Origin: Bacillota bacterium | GTDB taxonomy: Bacteria; Bacillota_I; Bacilli_A; Acholeplasmatales; Acholeplasmataceae | Length of the DNA stretch: 28,737 nucleotides | Direction of reading: 5' to 3' | Assembly: GCA_023431045.1 (NCBI GenBank) | Contig: JAEYXZ010000020.1 | Coordinates: 1 to 28,737 of the forward strand | Shown here: piece after piece, positions 15,950-23,205 of the stretch | Layout: each line of letters starts with the position of its first letter | How positions within the stretch are numbered: the stretch's first letter is position 1 | The notes under the pieces: model-generated | The model's database searches: none | Told to the model about the DNA's origin: nothing | Seen by the model: the letters and a program-made list of their open reading frames with translations, nothing else | Position numbers and translations under genes: made by a program

Positions 15950-17221
15950 ATGAAGAAACTATTCATCATATTAACGCTTTTAAGCATTATCTTACTGGGT
16001 TGTGCACCAATTGATAAAAACAAGGATCCAATAATCGATGATCCAGATGATAAAGAACCAATCGATAAATGGGAAGTGTTTAATGGTTATTTAGATAACT
16101 ATCAAGAAAAACTTACGACCGTAACAACGATCGAACCTCACAATTGGGTCGAACATAATGTTTTGAATCGATATGATAAAGATAGCTTCGATTTGGCATA
16201 TCAAAAAATGTCATCTAAAAACGAAGCAAGAACTGATTATATCATGCCATTTCTAAATATCATCAACAAGTTTATAGGTTATATTGATGATGAGGTGATC
16301 ACTGGATTTAATCAAGTCTATGAAATCAATCCAGTTGACTTTCATGCGGTATTGGTGATTATTACTTTCTATGAAAATGGTGATATTTTTGCACACTTTG
16401 TTAAAGAAGGTATTTTTAATTCAGCAATTTACGAATCCTATCACTTTAGTATCAATCAAGATGTCATTTCTCTTGAATCAATTAGCACATCAATTAGTGA
16501 AACTAGTAACCCAAATTTTGATTATTATAAGTGGGTTGAAAATGAGTATAATTTCAGATTAGGGTATAGTGAAAACAATTATCTATCTTATGAGTATTAT
16601 GATTTAACTTCACCAGATCAATATGGTATTTACTTTGATGAGCAAGATCTTAAATTTATTACATGGTATGAAGAAGAAACTAGAATTAAACATCATCTAT
16701 CTGTAAGCTGGGAAGGTGAATTCATGCCAAGTTTCAGTTTAATGGGTGATCATGGATCGTACTTCACTTTTGAAACTTATGAATCATCAAGTGCACTGAT
16801 GTGGCAAATGATGGAAGTTGATGGTTGGGAGTATTTATATGATGAAGAACTTAATATCGGTCAAGCCATAGAATCAACGGGTATTTATAAGAATTCAACC
16901 AAACTATTTACCGGTATTGATCAGGTTTTCTATAACACGGGATTAAGTGATCGATTTGCTAATCTACTCGTAAAGATGTATTTTGATGATTTAAATGTAA
17001 CCGATAGTTTATTAAACTTATCTGACTTTGGATTAACCTTTAAGGATGAAAGATTGAATAAAGCATTCTTTGATGAACAAGTATCCATAAGTTTAACGAA
17101 GGGACAAAATCATTTTGTTCACCAATCGTTTGATTTTACGGATGAAAATCTAGTTCTTAACTTTCTTGCTAGTCTTGATGATGAATTTGTTCCAGAAGAA
17201 TTAATGGAATTGTTTAACTAA
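15950..17221 (+). CDS. Lipoprotein of unknown function
   Basis: A 423-residue secreted lipoprotein starting MKKLFIILTLLSIILLGC: signal peptide with lipobox LLGC (Cys18), then an acidic Asp/Pro/Lys linker (to about residue 40). The remaining sequence is rich in Tyr, Phe, Asp and Glu and looks beta-rich; no family or catalytic motif was recognised. An in-frame ATG at 15902 would hide the signal peptide; AAGGAG (15938-15943) supports ATG 15950. The next gene, 23 bp downstream, encodes a 3-TM protein and is probably co-transcribed. The acidic tract, roughly 20 residues, is a typical spacer lifting a surface domain from the membrane. Confidence 0.72.
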   Translation: MKKLFIILTLLSIILLGCAPIDKNKDPIIDDPDDKEPIDKWEVFNGYLDNYQEKLTTVTTIEPHNWVEHNVLNRYDKDSFDLAYQKMSSKNEARTDYIMPFLNIINKFIGYIDDEVITGFNQVYEINPVDFHAVLVIITFYENGDIFAHFVKEGIFNSAIYESYHFSINQDVISLESISTSISETSNPNFDYYKWVENEYNFRLGYSENNYLSYEYYDLTSPDQYGIYFDEQDLKFITWYEEETRIKHHLSVSWEGEFMPSFSLMGDHGSYFTFETYESSSALMWQMMEVDGWEYLYDEELNIGQAIESTGIYKNSTKLFTGIDQVFYNTGLSDRFANLLVKMYFDDLNVTDSLLNLSDFGLTFKDERLNKAFFDEQVSISLTKGQNHFVHQSFDFTDENLVLNFLASLDDEFVPEELMELFN

Positions 17222-17244
17222 GATTCGTTTCAAAGGAGATTGAA

Positions 17245-17553
17245 TTGAAAAAAGTAATTATCTATTTTATTTCAATATTCAATATGTTGATATTCATTGG
17301 GGTGCTAATCTACCTGGGTTTCTTTATAGATAGGATCACCTACTGGCCATGGATTTTAATGACATACTTTCTTTTGCCTATTATTGTTGCTAATTTGATA
17401 TCATTTTTAGCATTTATCATCATCATTATAAGAACGAGACATCGACAGAATAAACATCAAACCTTAATCAAGTATTCGCTCATTCAATTTGTAGTAAATA
17501 TACTAATAATAATTTTTGAAGTTGTCGTGCTTTTATCTAATCATGTCTTTTAG
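17245..17553 (+). CDS. Small three-TM membrane protein, unknown function
   Basis: A 102-residue very hydrophobic protein with three predicted membrane segments (about 5-28, 35-62, 80-99) and a basic loop 'RTRHRQNKHQ' between the second and third, which should be cytoplasmic. The start is TTG 17245, with AAAGGAG (17232-17238) at ideal spacing and no nearby in-frame ATG before it. It follows the unknown lipoprotein by 23 bp, so the two may work together at the membrane. No family recognised; no terminator is clear downstream. Confidence 0.6.
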   Translation: MKKVIIYFISIFNMLIFIGVLIYLGFFIDRITYWPWILMTYFLLPIIVANLISFLAFIIIIIRTRHRQNKHQTLIKYSLIQFVVNILIIIFEVVVLLSNHVF

Positions 17554-17628
17554 AGTCATAAGGAATTATGTGGTTATTTAGTTACATATCGAAAATAAAA
17601 CATTTTTTCGTATAACGACGGATGCGTC

Positions 17629-17658
17629 TTGTTAGTTTATTAATTTCTGTGATATGCT
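17629..17658 (+). promoter_or_regulatory. Possible promoter of the Nudix gene
   Basis: TTGTTA (17629-17634), 18-bp spacer, TATGCT (17653-17658), about 20 bp before the start codon. Confidence 0.4.
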
Positions 17659-17677
17659 AAAAAGGTGAGGTCAATGA

Positions 17678-18505
17678 ATGAAACGACTAAATCTAAAAAT
17701 TGACGGCCTACAAATTGATGTTTATGACAAAAGCCTCATCCGTTCAATTCCAATGGATAAAACCGTTATTGGACAAGAACTTTTTGATCTGGTACAAAAG
17801 CGTCGTCCACAAAAGTTAATTTTGCATCTTTCAAAAGAATTCATGAATTGGATTCCTTATTTTAACCACCTGGACTTTAGAGTGGTTAATGAATCAAAAC
17901 AAGCCTACATCATGCATAAAACCGTTGAATGGTTTGATTCATATGATGAGGAACTTAATCGTCTTGAAGGTGAAATGATTCGTGGGTTACCAGGAGAAAG
18001 AGGTCATCATCACTTAGTGGTTGAAGTCCTAACTTTAAATGAGAACAATCAATTTCTAGTTACGAAAAGAGCACGTGAGAAGGCGATGTTTCCAATGTAT
18101 TATGAAATTACAGGTGGATCCGTTTTAAAGGGTGAATCAATCCTAGATGCAGCGCTTCGAGAATTAAAAGAAGAAACGGGTTTAAAAGCAAAACCAGAAG
18201 ATTTAGTCATCATGCGTAAAGATATTGATTTAGATACCATTTATATTAGTATTCTAAATCGTGGTCCATACGCGAAAAAGACTATTAAACTACAAAAAGG
18301 AGAAACCATGGATTACCTATGGATTCCCCATACTGAGTTTATTAAGTTTATTAAAGGTCATTATTTTGTTGAATATATTACAGAAAGAATTTTAAAATAT
18401 ATCAGTCAAATAACATTTGAAACAAAATCGGATCAACCGTCTTTAGAAAGTAAAGATTCGACGGAGAAAAAAACATTGTTGGAAGTGATGAATTCAAAGA
18501 AGTAA
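17678..18505 (+). CDS. Nudix hydrolase with N-terminal extension
   Basis: A 275-residue protein with a complete Nudix box at Gly147-Leu169 (GX5EX7RELxEExGL; key residues Gly147, Glu153, Arg161, Glu162, Glu165, Glu166), which binds Mg and cleaves nucleoside-diphosphate-linked compounds. The Nudix fold spans about 108-245. The first ~105 residues ('LILHLSKEFMNWIPYF', then 'GEMIRGLPGERGHHH') are an extension without a recognised family; the substrate is unknown. The last ~35 residues are charged, low in hydrophobics, and encoded where the gene overlaps the lipoate ligase gene on the other strand by 104 bp. A ribosome site (GGTGAGG, about 17664-17670) precedes ATG 17678. A second ATG at 17674 is in another frame. 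Confidence 0.85.
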   Translation: MKRLNLKIDGLQIDVYDKSLIRSIPMDKTVIGQELFDLVQKRRPQKLILHLSKEFMNWIPYFNHLDFRVVNESKQAYIMHKTVEWFDSYDEELNRLEGEMIRGLPGERGHHHLVVEVLTLNENNQFLVTKRAREKAMFPMYYEITGGSVLKGESILDAALRELKEETGLKAKPEDLVIMRKDIDLDTIYISILNRGPYAKKTIKLQKGETMDYLWIPHTEFIKFIKGHYFVEYITERILKYISQITFETKSDQPSLESKDSTEKKTLLEVMNSKK

Positions 18506-19313
18506 CGGGTTCATTATGGTATAAGATCTCGCATGTTTCAATAAAACCCTTAACAATGGTTATGACGATGTCATAGCCATTTTCTTTTTTTATGATTTTT
18601 GATTGGGGTGATTCACCGTAATTCCATGCCTCAGTTTGATATTTAGTTAAAGCTAGGTCATGAATTTGATTAAGATCTTCAGTTGAAAGCATCATTGGTT
18701 CCAGATTAAGTCTCATTTTAATCTCTAAAAGTAGGTCATCAAGCGAAAGATTGGTATAGTTTGCGATATTTGTGACTTGGCTACGATTGGATTTAACACT
18801 TAAACTTTGAGTTGATGGTGTCGCTTTTTTAAGGGCTTTTTGGAGAAATGATAAAGCTGAATTAAAAAGTAATGTCCCATGATGTAGTAGTTTATCTTGA
18901 TAGATGTATTGGGCATTACCAGAGATTTTATGTCCATTGATCTTAATGTCGCTTTTTGGGACAAATTCTGCCGGAATCCCTAGTTCATTTAAGGTCTTTA
19001 TAATATCTTTTGTCATCAGTTCATAATTACTAATCTTGTTTTTATTTTTCGTGATATATGAAAAGTTAACATTACCTAAATCATGAAACACGCATCCACC
19101 ACCAGAAATTCGACGAACAACAGGTATTTGATGTTCATGAACATAGCTTAAAACAACCTCTTCATAGATGTTTTGATTACGACCTAATGTGATTGAGGTA
19201 TGGTTTTGCCATAAAAGAAAAATATCTTCATCTTTATGGATATTTTTTAGGATGTATTCCTCCCACGCGAGATTCAAAGCAGGATTAAAGGAGATTGACT
19301 CAATTGTTTTCAT
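18402..19313 (-). CDS. lplA: Lipoate-protein ligase
   Basis: A 303-residue ATP-dependent ligase that attaches free lipoate to lysines of lipoyl domains, here most likely Lys42 and Lys148 of the E2 encoded nearby. 'FNPALNLAWEEYIL' opens the domain; the lipoyl-AMP loop is 'RRISGGGCVFHDLGNVNF' (67-84), and 'GHKISGNAQ' with Lys129 and 'HHGTLLF' (144-150) form the catalytic region. A short C-terminal accessory domain (about 230-303, starting 'WNYGESPQ') is present, somewhat shorter than in the common ~330-residue ligases but with recognisable 'FSPSNL...LF' ending. The ribosome site is weak (AGGAA, about 13 bases before ATG 19313). Its 3' end overlaps the convergent Nudix gene, whose terminator also lies inside this coding region. 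Confidence 0.9.
   Translation of the reverse strand: MKTIESISFNPALNLAWEEYILKNIHKDEDIFLLWQNHTSITLGRNQNIYEEVVLSYVHEHQIPVVRRISGGGCVFHDLGNVNFSYITKNKNKISNYELMTKDIIKTLNELGIPAEFVPKSDIKINGHKISGNAQYIYQDKLLHHGTLLFNSALSFLQKALKKATPSTQSLSVKSNRSQVTNIANYTNLSLDDLLLEIKMRLNLEPMMLSTEDLNQIHDLALTKYQTEAWNYGESPQSKIIKKENGYDIVITIVKGFIETCEILYHNEPVTSLNSSLPTMFFSPSNLYFLKTVDPILFQMLFD
18555..18591 (+). terminator. Terminator of the Nudix gene, inside the lplA coding region
   Basis: AATGGTTATGAC (18555-18566) pairs with GTCATAGCCATT (18570-18581), 12 bp with one wobble and a 3-base loop, followed by TTCTTTTTTT. It is about 50 bp past the Nudix stop yet antisense to codons of the lipoate ligase. Confidence 0.7.
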
Positions 19314-19339
19314 AGAAATTACCCATTCCTGTTAATATC

Positions 19340-19372
19340 TTAACATAGTGTATCAAAGATACGTGATAAAAT
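19340..19372. promoter_or_regulatory. Divergent promoter region with small palindrome (lplA / lipid kinase)
   Basis: GTATC-AAA-GATAC near 19353-19365 is a perfect 5-bp-arm palindrome. For the plus strand, an extended -10 (TGATAAAAT) follows just downstream; for the minus strand TTTATC-N17-TATGTT can be read across it. Either promoter could be blocked by a factor bound here. A tentative reading. Confidence 0.3.
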
Positions 19373-19397
19373 AAAGAATAGGTCAAAGGTGGAAGCA

Positions 19398-20306
19398 ATG
19401 AAGGCTTTATTAATCTATAATCCAAATTCAGGACGTGGTCAAATACTTAAGGATTTACCAACCATAGAAGTCTTTTTTGGCTTTCATAAAATCCCACTTC
19501 GACTTTATCAAGTCAAAGATGTCATCGATTTAATTGAAGAGGTTAAGGTTCATGCTAAAGAAGTCGATGTAATCTTAATTGCAGGTGGGGATGGAACCGT
19601 TCATACTGTCATGAATGCCCTAATGCAAATCGAAAAAGAGTTTAGACCTAAAATCTTAATTCTACCGTATGGAACAACTAACGACACAGCCTATATGCTT
19701 GGCATTACGAAAAAACTAAAAGAAACACTCGAACTTGTTTTAACGGATTCAGTTTATCAAATGGATTTATATAAGGCTAATGATAGTTATTTTGTTTATG
19801 CTGCAGCGATTGGAAAGTTTTCGAAGATTAGTTATGAAATCAATCGCGAAAGTCTACGTTGGTTAGGACCTCTTGGTTATTTTATTAATACCTTAAGAGA
19901 TTTATTCAAACATTATAAAATGGATGTCAGAGTTAAAGTCGATGATAAGGTCATTGATCGAAAAACCTTCTTAATCTTAATGGTTGCAGGTAAAAGAGTC
20001 GCGGGTTTTAAACTTGATAAATTCACCAATCATGCAAAACTTAATGATGGTTATTTAGGAGTTAGAATATTCACTAGAAACCACATGTTCTCGTGGTTTA
20101 AAATGGTCTGGTTCTATTTATTTAAAGGAAGACACTTTAAAAATGATCTACATCTTCAAGTTAAAAAGATTGATTTTGAAATTAGTAATGAGTATACTTG
20201 GAATATTGATGGTGAAAAGGGACCTTGTGGCCATTTAAGCGTTGAAGTGGTGGAAAAACCGATACAGGTTTATGTGAACCCGAAAGATGCTAAAACATTA
20301 TTTTAA
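19398..20306 (+). CDS. Diacylglycerol/lipid kinase family protein
   Basis: A 302-residue kinase of the DagK_cat (DagK/YegS/sphingosine kinase) family. The nucleotide-binding GGDGT is at 63-67 and 'PYGTTND' (90-96) replaces the common 'P.GTxND'; 'NPNSGRG' (8-14) forms the first glycine-rich loop, and the C-terminal beta domain carries 'WNIDGEKG'. It probably phosphorylates diacylglycerol or another lipid at the inner membrane face, recycling lipid headgroups. A GTG at 19389 lies within the ribosome site AAAGGTGG, so ATG 19398 is chosen. It begins a plus-strand operon with an ABC-2 exporter (16-22 bp gap). Confidence 0.87.
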   Translation: MKALLIYNPNSGRGQILKDLPTIEVFFGFHKIPLRLYQVKDVIDLIEEVKVHAKEVDVILIAGGDGTVHTVMNALMQIEKEFRPKILILPYGTTNDTAYMLGITKKLKETLELVLTDSVYQMDLYKANDSYFVYAAAIGKFSKISYEINRESLRWLGPLGYFINTLRDLFKHYKMDVRVKVDDKVIDRKTFLILMVAGKRVAGFKLDKFTNHAKLNDGYLGVRIFTRNHMFSWFKMVWFYLFKGRHFKNDLHLQVKKIDFEISNEYTWNIDGEKGPCGHLSVEVVEKPIQVYVNPKDAKTLF

Positions 20307-20309
20307 TTG

Positions 20310-20315
20310 AGGAGG
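20310..20315 (+). promoter_or_regulatory. Ribosome binding site of the ABC ATPase gene
   Basis: AGGAGG six bases before TTG 20322 and twelve before ATG 20328. The spacing favours the TTG, giving two extra residues (Met-Leu) before the Met of the ATG start. Confidence 0.5.
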
Positions 20316-20321
20316 AAAATA

Positions 20322-21230
20322 TTGCTCATGGAAAATATTTTAGAAGTGAATGGACTTTATAAGAAATATGGTGACTTAACAGCTGTTGATCATATTTCAT
20401 TTAAAGTCAAAAAGGGAACGTTATTTGCATTCTTAGGTCAAAATGGAGCCGGTAAATCGACGACCATTAAAATGATTATTACCTTACTTGCTAGTGATGG
20501 TGGTTCTTATTTATTAAATGGTAAGTATGATGAGGCTTATATTCGTGACCGAATTGGTGTTGTTTTTCAAGAAAACGTCTGTGATGCATTTTTAACTGTT
20601 AAAGAGAATTTAATGGTTCGCGGAATGTTTTACATGAAGAATAAAAAGTTAGTTTTAGAACGTTATTTAGAATTAATGGAAAAACTTAATCTAAAAGAGA
20701 TTGAAAATCAACGTTATAAAACATTATCTGGTGGACAAAAAAGAAGAGTTGAAATTGCTAGAGCATTATTTGCAAGTCCTGAACTCTTAATCTTAGATGA
20801 ACCAACAACTGGACTCGACCCAGAAACCAGACAAGTCGTTTGGAAGGTCATTGAAGACCTTAGAACCAATGATGGTATCACAGTCTTTCTAACAACTCAT
20901 TATATGGAAGAAGCAGCAAATGCAGATGATGTTGTCATCATTCATAAAGGACAAATTGTTGCTCAAGGTTCTCCGTCAACGCTTAAATTAAAACATTCTA
21001 AGGATTACTTTAAACTAGTTCCTAAAAATGTGAAAGATTTAATTAATTATCTAGATCAAAGGAATCGAACTTATAAGAAGGTTGCTGATCAGTATTTAAT
21101 AGAAATTAAGGATACCGAAGATACCCTTAATTTAATTCTTGATTTAAAAGCAAACATTCATTCCTTTGAAGTCATCAAAGGAACGATGGATGATGTCTTT
21201 ATTAATGTGGTAGGTGAACAACATGAATGA
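20322..21230 (+). CDS. ABC-2 type transporter ATP-binding protein
   Basis: An ATPase of about 302 residues (start TTG 20322 by ribosome-site spacing; ATG 20328 is the alternative). In ATG numbering Walker A 'GQNGAGKST' is 38-45, signature 'LSGGQ' 134-138 and Walker B 'LLILDEP' 153-159, followed by 'TTHYMEEA' with the switch histidine. The drug/antibiotic-exporter (DrrA/YhaQ-like) subgroup is the closest, with the usual C-terminal extension after residue 220. It powers the permease encoded next, whose ATG overlaps this stop by 8 bases. The substrate cannot be read; the lipid kinase just upstream hints at a lipid or membrane-active compound, but that is inference. Confidence 0.9.
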   Translation: MLMENILEVNGLYKKYGDLTAVDHISFKVKKGTLFAFLGQNGAGKSTTIKMIITLLASDGGSYLLNGKYDEAYIRDRIGVVFQENVCDAFLTVKENLMVRGMFYMKNKKLVLERYLELMEKLNLKEIENQRYKTLSGGQKRRVEIARALFASPELLILDEPTTGLDPETRQVVWKVIEDLRTNDGITVFLTTHYMEEAANADDVVIIHKGQIVAQGSPSTLKLKHSKDYFKLVPKNVKDLINYLDQRNRTYKKVADQYLIEIKDTEDTLNLILDLKANIHSFEVIKGTMDDVFINVVGEQHE

Positions 21231-22107
21231 AATTCTAACGTTAATGGGACGTAATATAAAGATTTATTTAAGAGATAAGGTTGCTGTATTCTTTTCATTC
21301 CTATCAGTTATTATTCTTTTATTAATCTATATCTTATTTTTAGGTAATCAATTCTCATCACCCACACTTGAAACAATCTTGACACCAGCTGAAATTGATT
21401 TCTTCAAATATAGTGTCATGATGCCTGGAGTTTTAGTTCTTAATACGATTACAATTTCAATGGGTAATCTTGGAACCTTAATTGAAGATATGGATAAAAG
21501 ATATTTGGATGGATTCTTAGTTACACCAGTTAAGAGATCAAAGATTGTTGTTTCTTATTATTTATCAAGTTTGATGATAACACTAGTGTTTACTGTACTC
21601 ATGTGGATACTTGCGGTTGTATTAATTGGACTTACAACCGGAATTTTCTATCAATTTGATGTTATTTTCATGTCAATGGGATTAATTATCATTTTCTCAT
21701 TCATCTCAAGTTCATTGATGGTCTTAATTACAACCTTTATTAAATCAATGAATGCCTTTGGAGCATTCTCAGGGGTATTTGGTTCATTAATTGGATTTAC
21801 AACAGGCATTTATATGCCGCTATCAGTATTACCTGAATTTATGGTTAATATCGCATCCGTTGTCCCATTCACTCATTTTGTCATCTTACTTAAGTCAATC
21901 ATCATGAAGCAATCAATCGATATGATTGCTGGCGGTGGCGTTCCAGAAGATTACATAGAGGGTATTAAAAAAGGATTTGGAGGCAGTGAAATTGGTATTG
22001 TGGGGCTGGATGTCCCAATGATTTGGATTCTTATTTTCTCTAGCATTCTAGCAGTTGTCTTCTTAGTTCTTGCAACACTTCGAATGAGCCGCCGTATGCA
22101 TCAATAA
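21223..22107 (+). CDS. ABC-2 type transporter permease
   Basis: A 294-residue integral membrane protein, about six membrane segments (first at 21-41, last at 266-287), with an extracellular loop after the first segment and a further ~35-residue loop ('MIAGGGVPEDY...') before the last. 'DMDKRYLDGFLVTPVKRSKI' is the cytoplasmic coupling region typical of ABC-2 permeases. GTG 21214 lies upstream, but AGGTGA (21212-21217) overlaps it, so ATG 21223 is taken. Translation is coupled to the ATPase gene. The Pho-box-like repeats of pstS begin 3 bp after this stop, with no terminator between, so readthrough into pstS is possible. Confidence 0.9.
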   Translation: MNEILTLMGRNIKIYLRDKVAVFFSFLSVIILLLIYILFLGNQFSSPTLETILTPAEIDFFKYSVMMPGVLVLNTITISMGNLGTLIEDMDKRYLDGFLVTPVKRSKIVVSYYLSSLMITLVFTVLMWILAVVLIGLTTGIFYQFDVIFMSMGLIIIFSFISSSLMVLITTFIKSMNAFGAFSGVFGSLIGFTTGIYMPLSVLPEFMVNIASVVPFTHFVILLKSIIMKQSIDMIAGGGVPEDYIEGIKKGFGGSEIGIVGLDVPMIWILIFSSILAVVFLVLATLRMSRRMHQ

Positions 22108-22110
22108 GAC

Positions 22111-22138
22111 TTTACAAAAACTTTACAAAAACATCACC
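22111..22138 (+). promoter_or_regulatory. Pho-box-like direct repeats upstream of pstS
   Basis: TTTACA at 22111-22116 and 22122-22127, each followed by AAAAC, giving an 11-bp period; a weak third copy (ATCACC) follows in phase at 22133-22138. PhoP boxes in Bacillus are TT(A/T/C)ACA-like direct repeats with about 5-bp spacers. The encoded PhoB/PhoP-type regulator at the end of the cluster is the natural binder. Consistent with, not proof of, phosphate-starvation control. Confidence 0.6.
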
Positions 22139-22149
22139 TGTTATGGTGG

Positions 22150-22176
22150 TATATTAAAGACAGAACTACCTATAAT
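22150..22176 (+). promoter_or_regulatory. -10 candidates of pstS
   Basis: TATATT (22150-22155) lies about 11 bp past the weak third repeat, the spacing typical for PhoP-activated promoters; a perfect TATAAT follows at 22171-22176. Neither has a good -35. AATGAT-GTTG-ATCATT (22174-22189) is a small inverted repeat in the leader. Confidence 0.4.
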
Positions 22177-22209
22177 GATGTTGATCATTAATACTAAAAG
22201 GAGATCAAC

Positions 22210-23154
22210 ATGAAAAAATTATTCGTAGGATTATCTGTCTTTTTATTTGCAGTAATACTTGCTGCTTGTACACCAAGTAGCGATACTTTTGATGAAAGTA
22301 AGAACATCACCGTCTATACAAGAGACACCACATCAGGGACTCGTGTTGGATTTATGGATGGGATTGGATTTAGTGAAGCAGCAGCGAATGACTCAGTCTT
22401 AGTTGAAGGATTTGTTATTCAAGATAATACACAGATATTTACCTCCATGCAAACAGACCTTTATGGGATTGGTTATGTCTCATTATCAACCGTAACCAGT
22501 CAAGTCAAAGGTTTAAAGTATGATGGGGTTGCACCAACGGTTGCAAACGTCATTAATAATACCTATGGTTTAAAACGTCCATTTAATTATATGGTTCGAA
22601 GCGAGGGTGATTATTCATCAGAGACAGTAGAACAATTAGTCGAAGCATTTGTAGCATTCTTAGGAACAACCGATGCTGCAGATATTATTAACAATAATGG
22701 TGCAGTTGCATTACCTGCAACAGCAACTTGGGACTCCATTAAAGCGGATTATCCTGTGACTGCACAAGACAACTCGGGTGTGACAGTTCGTTTTGGTGGA
22801 TCAGATTCGATTCAAAAGGTTGCTCAAGCATTAACCAGTGCCTTTAAACCTAAAGCCGGTAACTTTATTGCAGAACATGACCATACCGGTTCAGGTGATG
22901 CTTATAAGAGAACCAATGACCCAGCGATTAAAGATACTGCTGTTGGTAAAGATGTTGGATTTGCATCACGTCCATTTAGTGCATCAGAAATTGCTGGTAC
23001 AGTCGAATCAGAAAGAGGACAACTTGCATGGGATGCAATTGTTGCAATCGTTCATAATGATAACCCAGTCTCTAATATCACCGGAGCTGAACTAAAAAAT
23101 ATATATTCAGGTGTATTTAAAACCTGGGCTGAACTACTGAATGCTCAAAACTAA
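22210..23154 (+). CDS. pstS: Phosphate-binding lipoprotein PstS, halves in swapped order
   Basis: A 314-residue lipoprotein (lipobox LAAC, Cys20) that should capture phosphate for PstCA. The order of its two halves is reversed. Residues about 32-167 correspond to the C-terminal half of normal PstS: 'RDTTSGTR' (38-45, Arg38, Ser42, Gly43, Thr44 as phosphate ligands), then 'GIGYVSLST', 'VKGLKYDGVAPTVANV' and 'YGLKRPF'. Residues about 191-310 correspond to the normal N-terminal half: 'GGSDSIQKVAQAL' (196-208), 'TGSGDA' (226-231), 'VGFASRPFS' (249-257), 'NPVSNITGAELKNIYSG' ending 'TWAELL'. The normal join 'I.TNW...ivvvsREdgSGTR' is thus split between the ends. All phosphate-contact motifs are kept, so function is likely intact. 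A linker (168-190) joins the halves. First gene of the pst operon, behind a Pho-box-like site. Confidence 0.85.
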   Translation: MKKLFVGLSVFLFAVILAACTPSSDTFDESKNITVYTRDTTSGTRVGFMDGIGFSEAAANDSVLVEGFVIQDNTQIFTSMQTDLYGIGYVSLSTVTSQVKGLKYDGVAPTVANVINNTYGLKRPFNYMVRSEGDYSSETVEQLVEAFVAFLGTTDAADIINNNGAVALPATATWDSIKADYPVTAQDNSGVTVRFGGSDSIQKVAQALTSAFKPKAGNFIAEHDHTGSGDAYKRTNDPAIKDTAVGKDVGFASRPFSASEIAGTVESERGQLAWDAIVAIVHNDNPVSNITGAELKNIYSGVFKTWAELLNAQN

Positions 23155-23155
23155 T

Positions 23156-23182
23156 AAAAAGCCCAGATTGATAGGGCTTTTT
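23156..23182 (+). terminator. Intercistronic hairpin between pstS and pstC
   Basis: AAAAAGCCC (23156-23164) pairs with GGGCTTTTT (23174-23182), 9 bp with a 9-base loop and T run. It probably ends most pstS transcripts, so the binding protein is made in excess over PstCAB. Confidence 0.7.
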
Positions 23183-23205
23183 AACTAAAAAAGGAGCGAT
23201 ATCTA

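Noticed and set aside
17585..17616. Possible terminator after the 3-TM gene
   Set aside because: Only CGAAAA/TTTTCG pairs well, with a loop of A/T and no T run beyond; too weak to call.
22133..22150. Possible terminator between the ABC-2 permease and pstS
   Set aside because: The 6-bp stem (ATCACC/GGTGGT) is weak, has a wobble, and no T run follows.
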